Assembly: GCA_963682025.1 (NCBI GenBank)
Contig: OY821519.1
Coordinates: forward strand, 131,913,612 to 131,977,611
Length of the DNA stretch: 64,000 nt
Origin: Cordilura impudica
Lineage: Eukaryota > Arthropoda > Insecta > Diptera > Scathophagidae
Reading direction: 5' to 3'
Below, piece by piece: positions 23,034 through 34,824 of the stretch (position 1 is the first letter of the stretch; every line of letters starts with the position of its first letter). The position numbers were made by a program, and so were the translations under genes. The notes below the pieces were generated by a model that was given only the letters and a program-made list of their open reading frames with translations, was not told where the DNA came from and did no database searches.

Positions 23034-23461
23034 TCAAATATATAATATTAAGAGCCAAGGCGTTTTCTTGTGACTGATATAAAAATTTTAGTTACCAACC
23101 GATTTTGACCAAACACACCCCATTTAAAAGGTATTTCTTTTTAGTTGTCCACCATATTTACAGATTTGCACAGTCTGGAACATTTTTTTTGGAGTATAAT
23201 GCATTTAAAGATACTACTAACACATACATAAAACACATATTTAAACTTCAAATAAAAAACTATACAATGCTGTGTGTGTTTATTAAATTTGTGTTGAATT
23301 GTAAATTGGCTAATATTGATTAGCATACCCTTAGGCTCTTATAGAATTATTTATTAACAAACCAAGTTATATATCTACTGTATCTATAATGTTTATAATT
23401 GCATAAAAAAGTAAATTTTCCTAGAATTTGCACTCGCATTTCGAAGGTTGGTCACTGCTAG
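23034..23461 (+). mobile_element. Helitron-like non-autonomous element
   Basis: Aligns with 34410-34783 through GCGTTTTCTTGTGACTGAT, CGATTTTGACCAAAC, AAAGGTATTTCTTTTTAG and GATTAGCATACC. The 3' end has CCTAGAATTTGCACTCGCAT, a decayed hairpin and CTAG (23458-23461) followed by T. The 5' boundary (TC at 23034) is uncertain. Confidence 0.5.
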
Positions 23462-23591
23462 TAATGCTAAATATCATATAAAACTTGATTTTGAAAAAAA
23501 CTGCAGATATAAATATCTGAAAATATTGAATATGGTTTTTTTTATCATTTATTATGATACCAAAAAAAATATTTCTTTTAGTTTCTCATTT

Positions 23592-24277
23592 TGTAAAGTG
23601 TGCGAAGTTAGATTTTTGAAGATTGTTCTGAATTGTTCTAGGATTCTTCTACAATGTTCCAAAACGATGAGTTTCTAAAACATAATTTGTACCGGTATAT
23701 CGAAAAAAGCGATTTTTAAACTTTGCCACCCACTTTTGGAAAAAAAAGAAAAAAAAAATGGCGGTTGTTCTAGGTTGTTCTAAACATTATTCCATAATAG
23801 ATATGTCGCAAACCGTAAGTTCGCAAATGAGAACGAAAAATATTTTCAACTTATTAAACGATATCAATATTTTAATGCAACACGAAAGTTAACGTACAGA
23901 TTCCAAAATTTCTTTCATACTAGGTATCCTGAATGGCACCATCAGATCGCTCTGGAACTTGGATATCATGTTATAGAGAGGATGTAAAATTAAGGGACCC
24001 GTATATTTGGGGTTGATTAAAATAGTGTTGAAGGTGCCATTCAGGATACTTTGTATGAAAGAAATTTTGGAATCTGTACGTTAACTTTCGTGTTGCATAA
24101 AAATATTGATATCGTTTAATAATGTTGATATCGCGGAAAAATGTTTTTCGTTCTCATTTGCGTACGTTACGGTTTGCGACATACATACATATCTATTTTG
24201 GAACGATTCAGAACAATCTTCAAAAAATTGTATTTCCAAAAATGGGGGGCTAACTTCGCACACTTCATTTTGTAGCT
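23592..24277. repeat. large foldback (inverted repeat) element
   Basis: The left arm (to about 23940) and the right arm (24030-24277) are inverted copies around a loop of about 90 bp. GGTGCCATTCAGGATAC at 24030 mirrors GTATCCTGAATGGCACC at 23924. Matching continues through TGGAATCTGTACGTTAACTT, CGTTCTCATTTGCG and GGTTTGCGACATA out to the CACACTT..AACTTCGC ends. The left arm carries extra sequence near 23640-23760. The GGTATC/GATACT pairs at the inner edge are well conserved. Confidence 0.8.
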
Positions 24278-24372
24278 TCTGCATTTGCAATTCGTGTTGA
24301 TATAGAAAAATTTTAATTTTAGAAATTCATTTCAAATTTTGTTTGCATTTATAGATAAAGTTTGAATGAAGC

Positions 24373-25176
24373 AACAAGTAAGAATATTATAGTCGGTCTA
24401 GACCGACTATACGATACCCTATACCATGTGTTTAGAAACCCTATCTCTTAGGCCCAACTAACTGGACATTGAAAATAAGCAAAAACCAAATTTGAGTGGG
24501 ATTTTTATTAATTTTTTTTGGCTGCAGATATGAAAAAGTTCATATCGGATGCTATACCTATAAAGGGACTAGGTCTAAAAATGGACGGATCCTGATCATG
24601 TTTGGTAAAGTCTCTTGTATTTTGCAAAAATATGGACAAACAAAATTTGAGAAGAATCAGTGCAATATTTTTGTTTTTTAATAGATTTAAGTGAAGATCG
24701 GGAAGCAGCTCTATATGGGGCCAAAGGGATCATTTTTGGACTACTCATTAGTGGATGTAATGAACGCATACAAACCCAATTTGAGTAAGATCTATATGAC
24801 AATTTGGATCTTATGGCAATTTATGTCGATTTCATATGGGTAATTTGTATGGGGGCTAGGTCTGAACATGGACCGATTCTCACCAATTTCAATAGCGTTC
24901 ATCCCATGGTCGATAAAAGCTTATATACCAAGTTTCATCAAAATATATTCATATTTGCGACCTGCAGTTTGATTACAAGCTTTACATGGACACACAGACG
25001 GACGGACGGACGGACGGACGGACGGACGGACGGACGGACATTGTTAAATCAACTCAGAAAGTGATTCTGATTCGATCGGTATAATTAAAGATGGGTCTAG
25101 GTCAAATATTTTTGGTTGTTACAAACAGCAGCACAAAGTCATTATACCCAAACCACATAGTGGTATAGGGTATAAT
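24373..25176 (+). mobile_element. mini-me/DINE-1-like repeat, full-length reference copy
   Basis: Parts in order: ACAAGTAAG start; a perfect 24-bp palindrome (half-site TATAGTCGGTCT); GATACCCTATACCATG; two or three diverged internal blocks each centred on TATATGGGG.CTAGG and GGACCGAT; AAATTTCATCAAAATATATTC; GACCTGCAGTTTGATTACAA; a run of nine GGAC units (25000-25037); GATTCGATCGGTATAATTAAAG; TTACAAACAGCAGCACAAAG; and CATAGTGGTATAGGGTATAAT, which is inverted relative to the left GATACCCTATACCATG. The GTCY microsatellite beside a conserved core and the lack of any transposase fit non-autonomous mini-me/Helentron elements. The family name is inferred. Confidence 0.8.
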
Positions 25177-25961
25177 AAAACAAGTAAGAAAATTATAGTC
25201 GGTCTAGACCGACTATACGATACCCTATACCATGCGTTTAGAAACCCTATCTCTTAGGCCTAACTAACTGGACATAGAAAATAAGCAAAAACCAAATTTG
25301 AGTGGGATTTTTATTAATTTTTTTGGTTTTAGATATGAAAAAGTTCATATCGGATGCTATATCTATATGGAGACTAGGTCAAAAAATGGACCGATCCTGA
25401 TCATGTTTGGTAAAGTCTCTTGTATTTTCCAAAAATATATACAAACAAAATTTGAGAAGAATCAGTGCAATATTTTTGTTTTTTAATAGATTTAAGTGAA
25501 GATCGGGAAGCAGCTCTATATGGGGCCGAAGGTATCATTTTTGGACTACTCATTAATGGATGTAATGAACACATACAAACCCAATTTGAGTAATATCTAT
25601 ATGACAATTTGGATCTTATTGCAATTTATGTCGATTTCATAGGGGTAATTTGTATGGGGGCTAGGTCTGAACATGGACCGATTCTCACCAATTTCAATAG
25701 CGTTCATCCCATGGCCGATAAAAGCTTATGTACCAAATTTCATCAAAATATATTCAGATTTGCGACCTGCAGTTTGACTACAAGGTTTACATGGACACAC
25801 ATACGGACGGACGGACAGACGGACATTGTTAAATCAACTCAAAAAGTGATTCTGATTCGATCGGTATAATTAAAGATGTGTCTAGGTCAAATATTTTTGG
25901 TTGTTACAAACAGCAGCACAAAGTCATTATACCCAAACCACATAGTGGTATAGGGTATAAT
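25177..25961 (+). mobile_element. mini-me/DINE-1-like repeat copy
   Basis: Same structure as 24373-25176 and joined directly to it head-to-tail. Only one to a few A residues lie between GTATAAT and ACAAGTAAG. It has three GGAC units interrupted by GGACAGAC. Confidence 0.85.
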
Positions 25962-26229
25962 GACATATGCAGATTATAAGCAATAATAGAGGTTTAAACA
26001 ATTAAACATATAACTAAAATTATGCAAATTTGATGTCATTTCAAAGAAGTTAAGTAGCTCCAAATTGTAATGTAAAAAGTTCAGATGGTTAATAGAAATA
26101 TAAAAATCTCTCTTTGCACATATGTACATATATCGATGGCTTAATGTGGAAAGGATGTAGCTCAAATTTTCGCCTCTTTACATGGGAAGGAAAAAATTTA
26201 TTAAACTTAAAACTCTCGATGTACAAACT

Positions 26230-26463
26230 ATTCATTATACCCTGACCATTTATTGGCCGTTTTTTTTCCTCTAAACGCTCGATGTTTGTATCTGTGGTGC
26301 AATCTACGTATCAAATTTCATATTCCTAAATTACTTTGTAAAGAAGATACAAAAAGGTACCCTCTTAACATCCGAACTTCCAAAAGTTTTCCTCTCATCT
26401 GATGTTTTTATCACTGGTGGAATCCATATACTACCTATATATCGCATATTCCTAGATTCATTT
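26230..26463 (+). repeat. degenerate tandem-repeat element, left part (host of the hAT insertion)
   Basis: Units of roughly 115 bp start GATGTTTGTATCTGTGGTG and GATGTTTTTATCACTGGTG, each followed by a CATATTCCTA block. The right part continues at 34279-34409 after the hAT element. Confidence 0.55.
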
Positions 26464-27019
26464 GTTTAGAACAGTGCTTCTCAAACTGTGAGCCGCGGCC
26501 CCCTAGGGGGCCGTATAACTTTTTTAAAGGAGCCTCAAAACATTTAAGTATTTCTACATTTATGTATTTAGTCTTTAAAATATTTTTTTTTATTTCATAA
26601 ATTTCTTTGAAAATGGTGTATTCCTAAATTTAAAATCGTAAAATTTGTTCAAATTAAATTTCACAGTAGGCTTAGCTACACAGAAGCATATTTTTTAACT
26701 TCCTAGAATTTTATTAAATTGAAAAATTTATTTCCGCAGTAGGCTTAGTTAGTTTGCAAAAAGAAGCACATTTTTAAATTTTATCTTCATTTAGTGATGT
26801 GCTTTCAACATTGACGATTTTTGTAGTTTTTTTTTTTATGTAATATTAAAAAAGTTAAAAAAGTGAATATATTAAAGCAAAAAAAAAGTATAATTAAATA
26901 TTATAAAATAATTATATTTCTTTCTATATTCAAGGTAATTATTATTAGTTCTTTTAATTAGGTGATAAATTTAACTATTATTTTCTTAAAATTTTAACGA
27001 TTTTAGTACGGGTTTAAAA

Positions 27020-28884
27020 ATGGATAAGTGGCTAATAAAAATACCTAAAGAGCGAGAAAATTATGATAGTGTACATGAATTAATAGAACTTACATCTGAA
27101 CATCTACAAGAACCAGTAGAATTATCATCTTTACCAGGAACTTCTACTTCAACATCGAGATTAACAACTGGTAATAAGAGAAAAGTCGCCGCAGATAATA
27201 CACCTCAATTGAAAAACGTAAATATAATACTGATTATTTGAAATATGGATTTATTTCGTCAACATTTAATAATCAAGAAAGACCTATGTGTGTAATTTGT
27301 TTCACCCAACTATCAAACGATAGTATGAGGCCAGAAAAACTACCGTCATTTAACTACTTTGCACCCAGAATATCAAAGTAAGCCACTCGAATTTTTTCAA
27401 AGAAAGGCAGCAGATAAAAAGGAACAAACTGGTTCTCTTACAAAATATACAAAACTTAATGATGACCTGCTAAAAGCATCTTTCGAAGTTGCCCTATTAA
27501 TTGCAAAAGATCTCATATTACCAGCAGCAATTAAAATTTGTGAAACTATATACAGTGAAAAAATTGATAATCCTTTGAAGTCTATTCCTATCTCAAACGA
27601 TACTATGAAAAGAAGAATTGATAGCATGGGATATAATATTAAAACCCAATTAATATCTCGTATTAAACAGAGCAACTTCTTCGCGATACAAATTGATGAA
27701 TCTACTGATATAACAAATTACGCGCAGTTAATTAACTTCAACAAGAGGTATTGATATTTTTGTAAAAGTAGATGAGTTCTTTTCAGAGAATAAACTTGAA
27801 TGGTCAAAATGTGTAGGAGTGTGTACAGATGGTGCAGCAGCGATGACTGGAAGAATTTCTGGATTCAAAGCAGAAGTACAAAAAGTATCACCAGATGCGC
27901 AACATATTCACTGCGTAATACACAGAGAATATTTAGTTTTTCGACGAATGTGTTCCGAACTCAGTGAAATTTTGAGTAACATTACAACTATTGTTAATTT
28001 TGTAAAAAATCGTGCTGTAAACTCGAGATTGTTTAATATTTTATGTAAGGAGATGGGATCAGTTCATGAGGTTTTGTTATATCATACTGAAGTAAGGTGG
28101 CTTTCACGTGGAAAACTTATAAATAGAATTTTAGAACTTAAAGATGAGTTACGATTATTTCTTTTAGTTAAAAAACCAGATCGTGCTACGCACTTTAGTG
28201 TTGAAAGTTGGATGTGTTTAGCATCATATTTAGCAGATTTTTTTGCTAAAATAAATGAATTAAATCTTTCTCTGCAGGGAAAAGAAACCAATATTTTAGT
28301 TTTGAATACAAAACTTATTGCTTTTCAACAAAAACTTTGTTCATGGTTAAACTCTATTAACGAAGGAAATATGGAAATGTTCCCACGTCTGAATGAGTTT
28401 GTTTGCACCAATGAAATATCAATATCAAATTCAATTAAAAAAACAATACTGAATCATATTGATGAATCTAAAAGATTTTTTGCTAAATATTTCCCAAACA
28501 TGAACGAGGAACGAAAATACGACTGGATAAGGATGTCATTTGCTAAAACATTGAAATATGATCACATTTCTTGGGTAGCTCAAGAAGAATTGATTGAAAT
28601 TAGATCAGATAATTCTTTTTAACGAAAAAAGTTGTACAGAATTTTGGATAAGGCGACAGCAAGAATATCCGTCTATCGCAAAAGTGGCATTGCTAAAATT
28701 AATACCTTTTGCGACAACGTATCTTTGTGAAGCAGCTTTTTCTTCATTACTAGTACTTAAAAATAAACATAGATCGTGCCTTTCAACGAGCTCTTTGGAA
28801 CAAAACCTTCGAATTAGTATTTCTGAAATTTCACCCGATATTGATTATTTGTGTAAAACTATGCAATCACATCCTTCTCATTAA
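27020..28884 (+). pseudogene. hAT transposase, ZBED/SCAND3-like, broken
   Basis: ATG at 27020 starts MDKWLIKIPK. A BED finger follows with frameshifts (CVICFTQL near 27292, then HLTTLHPEY near 27353). The core FFAIQIDESTDITNYAQLI has the first catalytic Asp. About 30 codons are lost at 27741. GVCTDGAAAMTGRISG has the second Asp (27813 on), then HCVIHRE and EVRWLSRGKLINR. The frame breaks near 28610. The C-terminal dimerisation domain (LIPFATTYLCEAAFS, 28693 on) ends with QSHPSH and a stop at 28884. Domain order and motifs match hAT proteins related to vertebrate ZBED5/SCAND3. At least four lesions make it inactive. Confidence 0.85.
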
Positions 28885-29007
28885 ATTATTATATCGTAAA
28901 AATTAGATATTCTTTTTTTTTTTTTTTTTTTTTTATTTATTAGTATTAAAAAATACTTCAAATATTCAAAAACATTACATAAATTCATATTACATTAGTT
29001 ATAAGTT

Positions 29008-32000
29008 CTATATAAATAAATTGTATCTTACTACATTTGTACATTTTTTTCTAAATACATTGTAATTTCTTTCAAGTTTCATATTGTTTGGTAAATCATT
29101 GAATAGTTTGAAGCCTTTATAAAAAAGGGATCTTTGCATATGTGTTGTCATGACCCTTTGGATTCGAAAATCGTCAGTATTTCTTATTGCATACGGTTGT
29201 ACTTCTCCAACATATTTAATTTGATCGCATAGATATTCTGGGGCATCACCTTGTTTCATTTTTTTAATAAAAATTAAAGTGTTGAATTTCAGTCTTTGAT
29301 TTATATTTAACCATTTTAGTTCTCTAAGCATTTCGTTGATGTGTTTATATCGATTGCATTTTAGTATAACCCTCATTGCTTTGTTTTGTAGTTTTTGCAT
29401 TCTTTCTACCTGACTATCATTACAGCAAGTATATATTATTGTCGATCCGTATTCAAAATGTGGTTTAATTATTGTATTATAAATATTTATTGCAGTTGTT
29501 TTTGATATTTTATTTCGTATTCTTTTAAAAAATCCGATTTTTTCCCGATTTTTTTACAAGTATAGTCTATGTGTTCTTTAAATTTTAAGTCTTTATCTAT
29601 TATAAATCCGAGATATTTTATGTGTTCAACCTTTTCTATTATTTTATCGTTAATTTTAAATATTGCTTCAGTGTTCATATTTATTTCAATTATTTTTGTT
29701 TTATTTTCGTTTAGTTTTAGTTTATTCATTTTTAACCAGGTATTAATTTTATTGATGTCATGGTACATATTTGCTCTGCAACTTTCATCATCATCTCCTT
29801 CCGTGTATATTAATGTATCATCTGCGTATAGGACCATTTCACTTCTATATAATACCTTTGGCATATCATTAATATATATAATAAATAAGAGAGCTCCCAA
29901 AATTGAGCCTTGTGGTACACCGAAATCATTTTCAATTTCAGTTGACAAAACATTATTAACTTTAGTTATTTGCTTCCTATTTTTCAAATACGACTCGAAC
30001 CAATTTAATTCCGTACCTTGTATTCCATACATATAGAGGTTTTTCACTATTATTTGCCTGTCGATTGTTTCAAAGGCTCGTTTAAAATCTAAAAAAATTG
30101 CCATCACTTTTTTTGTTTTTTCTATATTTTTCCATTTACTTATTACATAATTTACAGTCGTTTCACATGAGTATTTTTTACGGAATCCTGATTGGTACTT
30201 TGAGAATATAGAGTTTTCTTCAATATTTTTTCTAATTGTTCTTTGACAACTTTTTCCAAAATTTTTTCACAGGTTTTTAATGTGTTTATTGGCCGGTATT
30301 CTTCGCATTTATTTGTTTTTGTCACTTTTTCAATTGGTGTTATCATAGTTACTTTCCAATTTTCAGGGAATTCACCTGTCTCTAGCGATTTATTTATAAT
30401 TTTTAATATTGATTCTCCTGTTACGTTCCAGTTATCAAGAATGATTTTATTAGATATTTTATCACAGTTAGTTTTATTATACCCTATACCACTATGTGGT
30501 TTGGGTATAATGACTTTGTGCTGCTGTTTGTAACAACCAAAAATATTTGACCTAGACCCATCTTTAATTATACCGATCGGATCAGAATCACTTTCTGAGT
30601 TGATTTAACAATGTCCGTCCGTCCGTCCGTCCGTCTGTGTGTCCATGTAAAGCTTGTAATCAAACTGCAGGTCGCAAATATGAATATATTTTGATGAAAT
30701 TTGGTATATAAGCTTTTATCGGCCATGGGATGAACGCTATTGAAATTGGTGAGAATCGGTCCATGTTCAGACCTAGCCCCCATACAAATTACCCATATGA
30801 AATCGACATAAATTGCCATAAGATCCAAATTGTCATATAGATCTTACTCAAATTGGGTTTGTATGCGTTCATTACATCCACTAATGAGTAGTCCAAAAAT
30901 GATCCCTTTGACCCATATAGAGCTGCTTCCCGATCTTCACTTAAATCTATTAAAAAACAAAAATATTGCACTGATTCTTCTCAAATTTTGTGTGTACATA
31001 TTTTTGCAAAATACAAGAGACTTTACCAAACATGATCAGGATCGGTCCATTTTTGGACCTAGTCCCTTTATAGATATAGCATCCGATATGAACTTTTTCA
31101 TATCTGCAGCCAAAAAAATTAATAAAAATCCCACTCAAATTTGGTTTTTGCTTATTTTCAATGTCCAGTTAGTTGGGCCTAAGAGATAGGGTTTCTAAAC
31201 GCATGGTATAAGGTATCGTATAGTCGGTCTAGACCGACTATAATTTTCTTACTTGTTTTTCATATGTATAATTATATTCTTAAGTTCTAAAATGTTTATT
31301 GCACAGAATTTGAATTGTTGGTTTATCACAGTTATTTGGTTTTCATATTGCTCATATTCTATGGAATCTCTTATTAATTTAATACTATCTACAAAATAAT
31401 TATTGAATTGACTAGCAATTTCTATATTATCCTTATATTCTACTTGGTTAAATATCACAGTTTTTATCACATTATGGTTTTTTTTAATTACTAGATCTTT
31501 GATCTCTCTCCACATTTGTTTTTGATCACCCGCATTGTTAATTTTATTATTAATGTATTTATTTTTTTCGTTTTCGATTTTCACTTTATATAAATTTCTT
31601 ATTGTTTTGTAATTGGTCCATGCCTGATTTGTATTTTCCAATTTTGCTGTTTGGTATTTAATTATTTTGTCCTTTTTCATTAAACGTAATTCACTATTAA
31701 ACCACCGATTTATATTGCTTTTTTCCCGTATAATTCTCTTATTAGTAAATTTTTGTATAGTTTCTTTAAAGCAATTATCAAATAAAGTTACATTTTCATT
31801 AATGTTTTCATTTTCATTGTATCCCATATTTTTACTTAACTCTGTGTTAAATGTCTCTTTGTTGTACTCAAAAATTTCTAATTCTTGGTTGTCTATGTTG
31901 GTATAATTATTTTTTTCAGTTTTAATTAAAATATTTATCATTTCATGATCCGCTATTTTATTTGTATTGCTGTTGTTTACTGATATATTACAATTATTTG

Positions 32001-32525
32001 TTATAACAAAGTCAATTATTGTTCTAGAATTTTTCTAGTATATTCACTAACTAATTGCCTAAGACCATTATCATTTAGTATACATTCAAGTTGATTTTTA
32101 TGTGTCGAATTTTTAGACCAATCAATATTAAAAACTCCTGTTATTAAAATATCACAGTTATAATCACTTATTTCATCTAAAACTTCTTCAAAACTTTTAC
32201 AAAACTCCGACTCTCCATAACTAGGCGATCTGTATATTGCAGCAATTATTATTTGATTGTCTTCACATGTGGCTTTACATACTAACATCCAGTATTTAGC
32301 ACCTTCTATTTTTTCAATAATTTTAGTTAGTTTCCATATCTTTTTAAAATAAATAATGACTCCACCATTTCTTGTAGAAGTAGAAAACGATAAAATATGA
32401 TCATATCCTTGTAATATAATTTCATTTTCTTCTATGTCTTTTGTAATGTGGGTCTCCGAAAGTATAAATAAGTCCGGGTTTTCATTCGATGCAATGACTT
32501 CCACTTGATTATAATTATTTACCAA
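29008..32525 (-). pseudogene. LINE ORF2: endonuclease-reverse transcriptase
   Basis: Minus-strand fragments in order. Endonuclease 32525-32016: SETHITKDIEENE, NGGVIIYFK and ITGVFNIDWS; the usual GDFN Asp is Val here, which should kill nuclease activity. Linker 31941-31249. RT from about 30475: ITPIEKVTK, EEYRPINTLKTCEKILEK. RT continued, 30107-29487: FLDFKRAFETIDR, GVPQGSILGALLF and the catalytic YADD in VLYADDTLIY. The C-terminus, 29400-29008, runs LQNKAMRVILKCNRY to LPNNMK. Removing the mini-me rejoins the reading through KTNCDKISNKIIL. A few frameshifts remain. In intact elements this protein nicks target DNA and copies its own RNA into it. Confidence 0.82.
30476..31258 (-). mobile_element. 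mini-me/DINE-1-like copy inside the LINE
   Basis: Full-length copy in GTCC orientation, from TATACCCTATACCACTAT to the palindrome and CTTACTTGTTTT. It has four GTCC units. It lies in the RT linker coding region. On the minus strand, LINE codons are readable directly on both sides. Confidence 0.9.
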
Positions 32526-32567
32526 TCCTTGTACATTTGTGTATAGAGCACGTATATTCTTTGATTG

Positions 32568-33481
32568 TTAAACTGATAAGCCAATTTTTCTCATTTTTAA
32601 ATTCAATTTATTCTGATAAACGGGGCATTCTCTACTGTTTGTAAAATGGTTTTCATCTAAATCCATATTTAGTTTATTGTTCATTTTCATGCAATTTATA
32701 CATTTCATTATCTGCTCCGTATTTTTGCATTCTTTTGTTTTATGTTGTCCATGACATCTCAAGCATATTTCCTGATTTTTGCATTCTTTTGCGATATGGT
32801 CCTCTACATTTAGGGCACTGCGTTACATCTGTTCCATCGTATACTCTACATCTTTCCCATCCTATATTTACTTTCCTTGCTTCTATCATTTTCGTATATG
32901 TTTCGTTATCAACTGCCATTTTTACATTATATATTGTTTTATTATTTCTTTTGATTTGATATTTTTCTTTTATTTTGAGTTCTGCATTAGAGATGCTTGG
33001 GTTCTGCTTTTTTTAGTTTCTCAATTATTTCCTCCTCTTCATGTACAAAAGTCATATCCGTAATTTTAACTCTTAGGTCAATTGGGTTGGGCACCTTAAT
33101 TTCATAGCCTTCTGTTAACTCGTTTTCTATTGCACTTTTTATTTTCTCTCTTTCTTCACTATTCTCACTTTGGATTACAACCGTTCCATTTCTTCTATTT
33201 TCCACGCCTGTAATTTTTAAATTAACTGGATCAACTTTATCATTTAGTGCTTCCCTTGTTTTTTCTACCCCTTGTTTCTCCTTTGGTTTTACAATTAAGG
33301 GCACCTGTTTGTTAGCATCTGGTAGCACTGTTTTTTTAACCGACTCTGCATATGTTTGTTTTTTGTTGGTTTCTTTTAATACCTTCTTTATTTCGTTACA
33401 CATACTTTTGTTTTTTTCTTCTTTTGACCTGCACATTTCTTTATTGTTGTTTTCAAAATCATTTACATTAAGGGTTTTCAC
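32568..33481 (-). pseudogene. LINE ORF1 with zinc knuckles
   Basis: The minus-strand frame 33481-32987 is a charged, coiled-coil-like N-terminal part with DPVNLKITGVENRRNGTVVI. After a frameshift it continues RCRVYDGTDVTQCPKCRGP. Later knuckles read MRCHGQHKTKEC and MKCINCMK...REC before the stop near 32568. The arrangement fits the nucleic-acid-binding ORF1 of Jockey-type LINEs. The true ATG is upstream or lost; 33481 opens with GTG. Confidence 0.65.
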
Positions 33482-33992
33482 TCTTGGTAGTAAAGTACCC
33501 TTGTAACCCTTGTAAATGTTGTAGATGTAGTAAAAGTACTATTATTTACAACACCGCAACAACAAAATGTATGAAATGAAAATTTACTATGCTGTGGTTA
33601 AAGTACAAGGGTAAAAGTTATAGTATATTAACAAGACTAAACATTTACAAGACTAAAACAGCTGATCGTTGAGCTGTCAAAACAATTGTTTAATTTTATT
33701 GTTCATTTTGTGGTCACTATTGAAATAAATAATTAAAAAATGGATCAAAATAACAAATAAATTAATAATAAAGATGGACCGATAGGTAAATTTAGCATTT
33801 TCGGCATTTTTCTAATCTTCAAATGCTTTTTGATATTTTCTAGTTTTCAAATTGATGAAAAACAAAACAAAAATCAGCTGATTCATTAATTTACAATACA
33901 CAATACAATATACACGGAAAAGACGTTCACGCTTTGTAATATAAAATCGTTGTAAATATAACAGGGTTTTAAATTTAACACCAAGAGTGAAT
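33477..33992. repeat. possible MITE with TTCACTCTTGGT inverted ends
   Basis: TTCACTCTTGGTAGTAAA at 33477 is matched by the inverse of a similar string ending at 33992 (TTCACTCTTGGTGTTAAA on the minus strand). There is no clear target duplication. It overlaps the presumed LINE 5' end, so this could instead be a rearranged LINE/hAT junction. Confidence 0.35.
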
Positions 33993-34278
33993 ACCGCCAT
34001 TAATATATAATTTTTTAACTTCTTCCACATTTTTTTCACATGATTTTTGAACAGTAACCATTATATAATATTATTTTTGAGTTTATTTTAAAAAGTTTTT
34101 GTTTAAAAAAATTGATTTAAATATATTTATTATTTCTAATAAAAATATTACTTAAACAAAATTAATGATAAATAGTGTTTTAATAGTATTATTTTTTTGG
34201 GTGGGGAGGGGATGAAACTTTTGTTTCGGAATTTAGGGAGCCGCAATATGAAAAAGTTTGAGAAGCACTGGTTTAGAA

Positions 34279-34409
34279 GATACCAAATGTACAATTTTCC
34301 GCCTTTTTTGCCGTTTTTCCTGCCCTAGATGTTAGAATTAGCAATAAATTTATTCTTGACTGATGCTCATGTATTCGGTGCAGACTGCATACCAAATTTC
34401 ATATACATA
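34279..34409 (+). repeat. degenerate tandem-repeat element, right part
   Basis: Continues the element of 26230-26463 after the hAT insertion, with GATGCTCATGTATTCGGTG and ACCAAATTTCATATACAT. Confidence 0.5.
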
Positions 34410-34783
34410 TCTATATTAATAGGCTAAGCGATTTCTTGTGACCGATGTTTTGTTCTACCGTTTTATCCCGATTTTGACCAAACGTTTATTACTTGAAAGG
34501 TATTTCTTTTTAGCCGATTTGCAGACTTACAGATTTTTAAATTTTTTCCTTTATTTTGGGTAAATTGTATTTAAAGTTGGTACTAACACATACACAAAAT
34601 TATACAATGCTATGTGTGTGTTTATTGAATTTGTTAATGTGTTTGTAGTAAAAATGAGTTTGTTTTTTGTGTTGATTTGGGAATTGGCTATAATTGATTA
34701 GCATACCTTTAGGGTCTTTATTTAATGAAAAAATAAAATTTCCTAGAATATGCACTCGAATTTCGAGGGCTGGAATCTGCTAG
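34410..34783 (+). mobile_element. non-autonomous Helitron, 374 bp
   Basis: The 5' end is TCTATATTAATAGGCTAAGC, preceded by A. The 3' end is hairpin GCACTCGAATTTCGAGGGC (34752-34770), 9 nt, then CTAG (34780-34783) followed by T. TC/CTAG termini, the hairpin and an A/T insertion point satisfy the Helitron pattern. No protein is encoded. It is the best-preserved of this family in the window. Confidence 0.65.
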
Positions 34784-34824
34784 TATAGATGAATATGTTA
34801 AGAAGATGCAAAAACTTACAATTT

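Larger units (their letters stand above)
28912..33481 (-). mobile_element. non-LTR (LINE) retrotransposon, Jockey/CR1-like, inserted in the hAT element
   Basis: On the minus strand it has ORF1 with zinc knuckles, then an apurinic-type endonuclease, then reverse transcriptase, then an A-rich tail (seen as the T-run at about 28912-28934). A mini-me copy (30476-31258) interrupts it. Net length is about 3.8 kb. The 5' end is not fixed; 33481 is the first readable ORF1 residue. Clade assignment between Jockey and CR1 is inferred from ORF1 knuckles and RT motifs. Confidence 0.8.
26472..34270 (+). mobile_element. hAT transposon with perfect 8-bp target duplication, carrying nested insertions
   Basis: The left end CAGTGCTTCTCAAACT (26472) and its exact inverse at 34255-34270 are 16-bp terminal inverted repeats. 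Both are flanked by GTTTAGAA (26464-26471 and 34271-34278). Eight-bp duplications and CAG..CTG ends are typical of hAT. The 7.8-kb size is inflated by a non-LTR retrotransposon (about 28912-33481) and possibly a small MITE. The original element was about 3 kb. Confidence 0.92.

Noticed and set aside
29569..30036. 155-codon plus-strand ORF
   Set aside because: It is the shadow of the LINE reverse transcriptase, which carries YADD on the minus strand.
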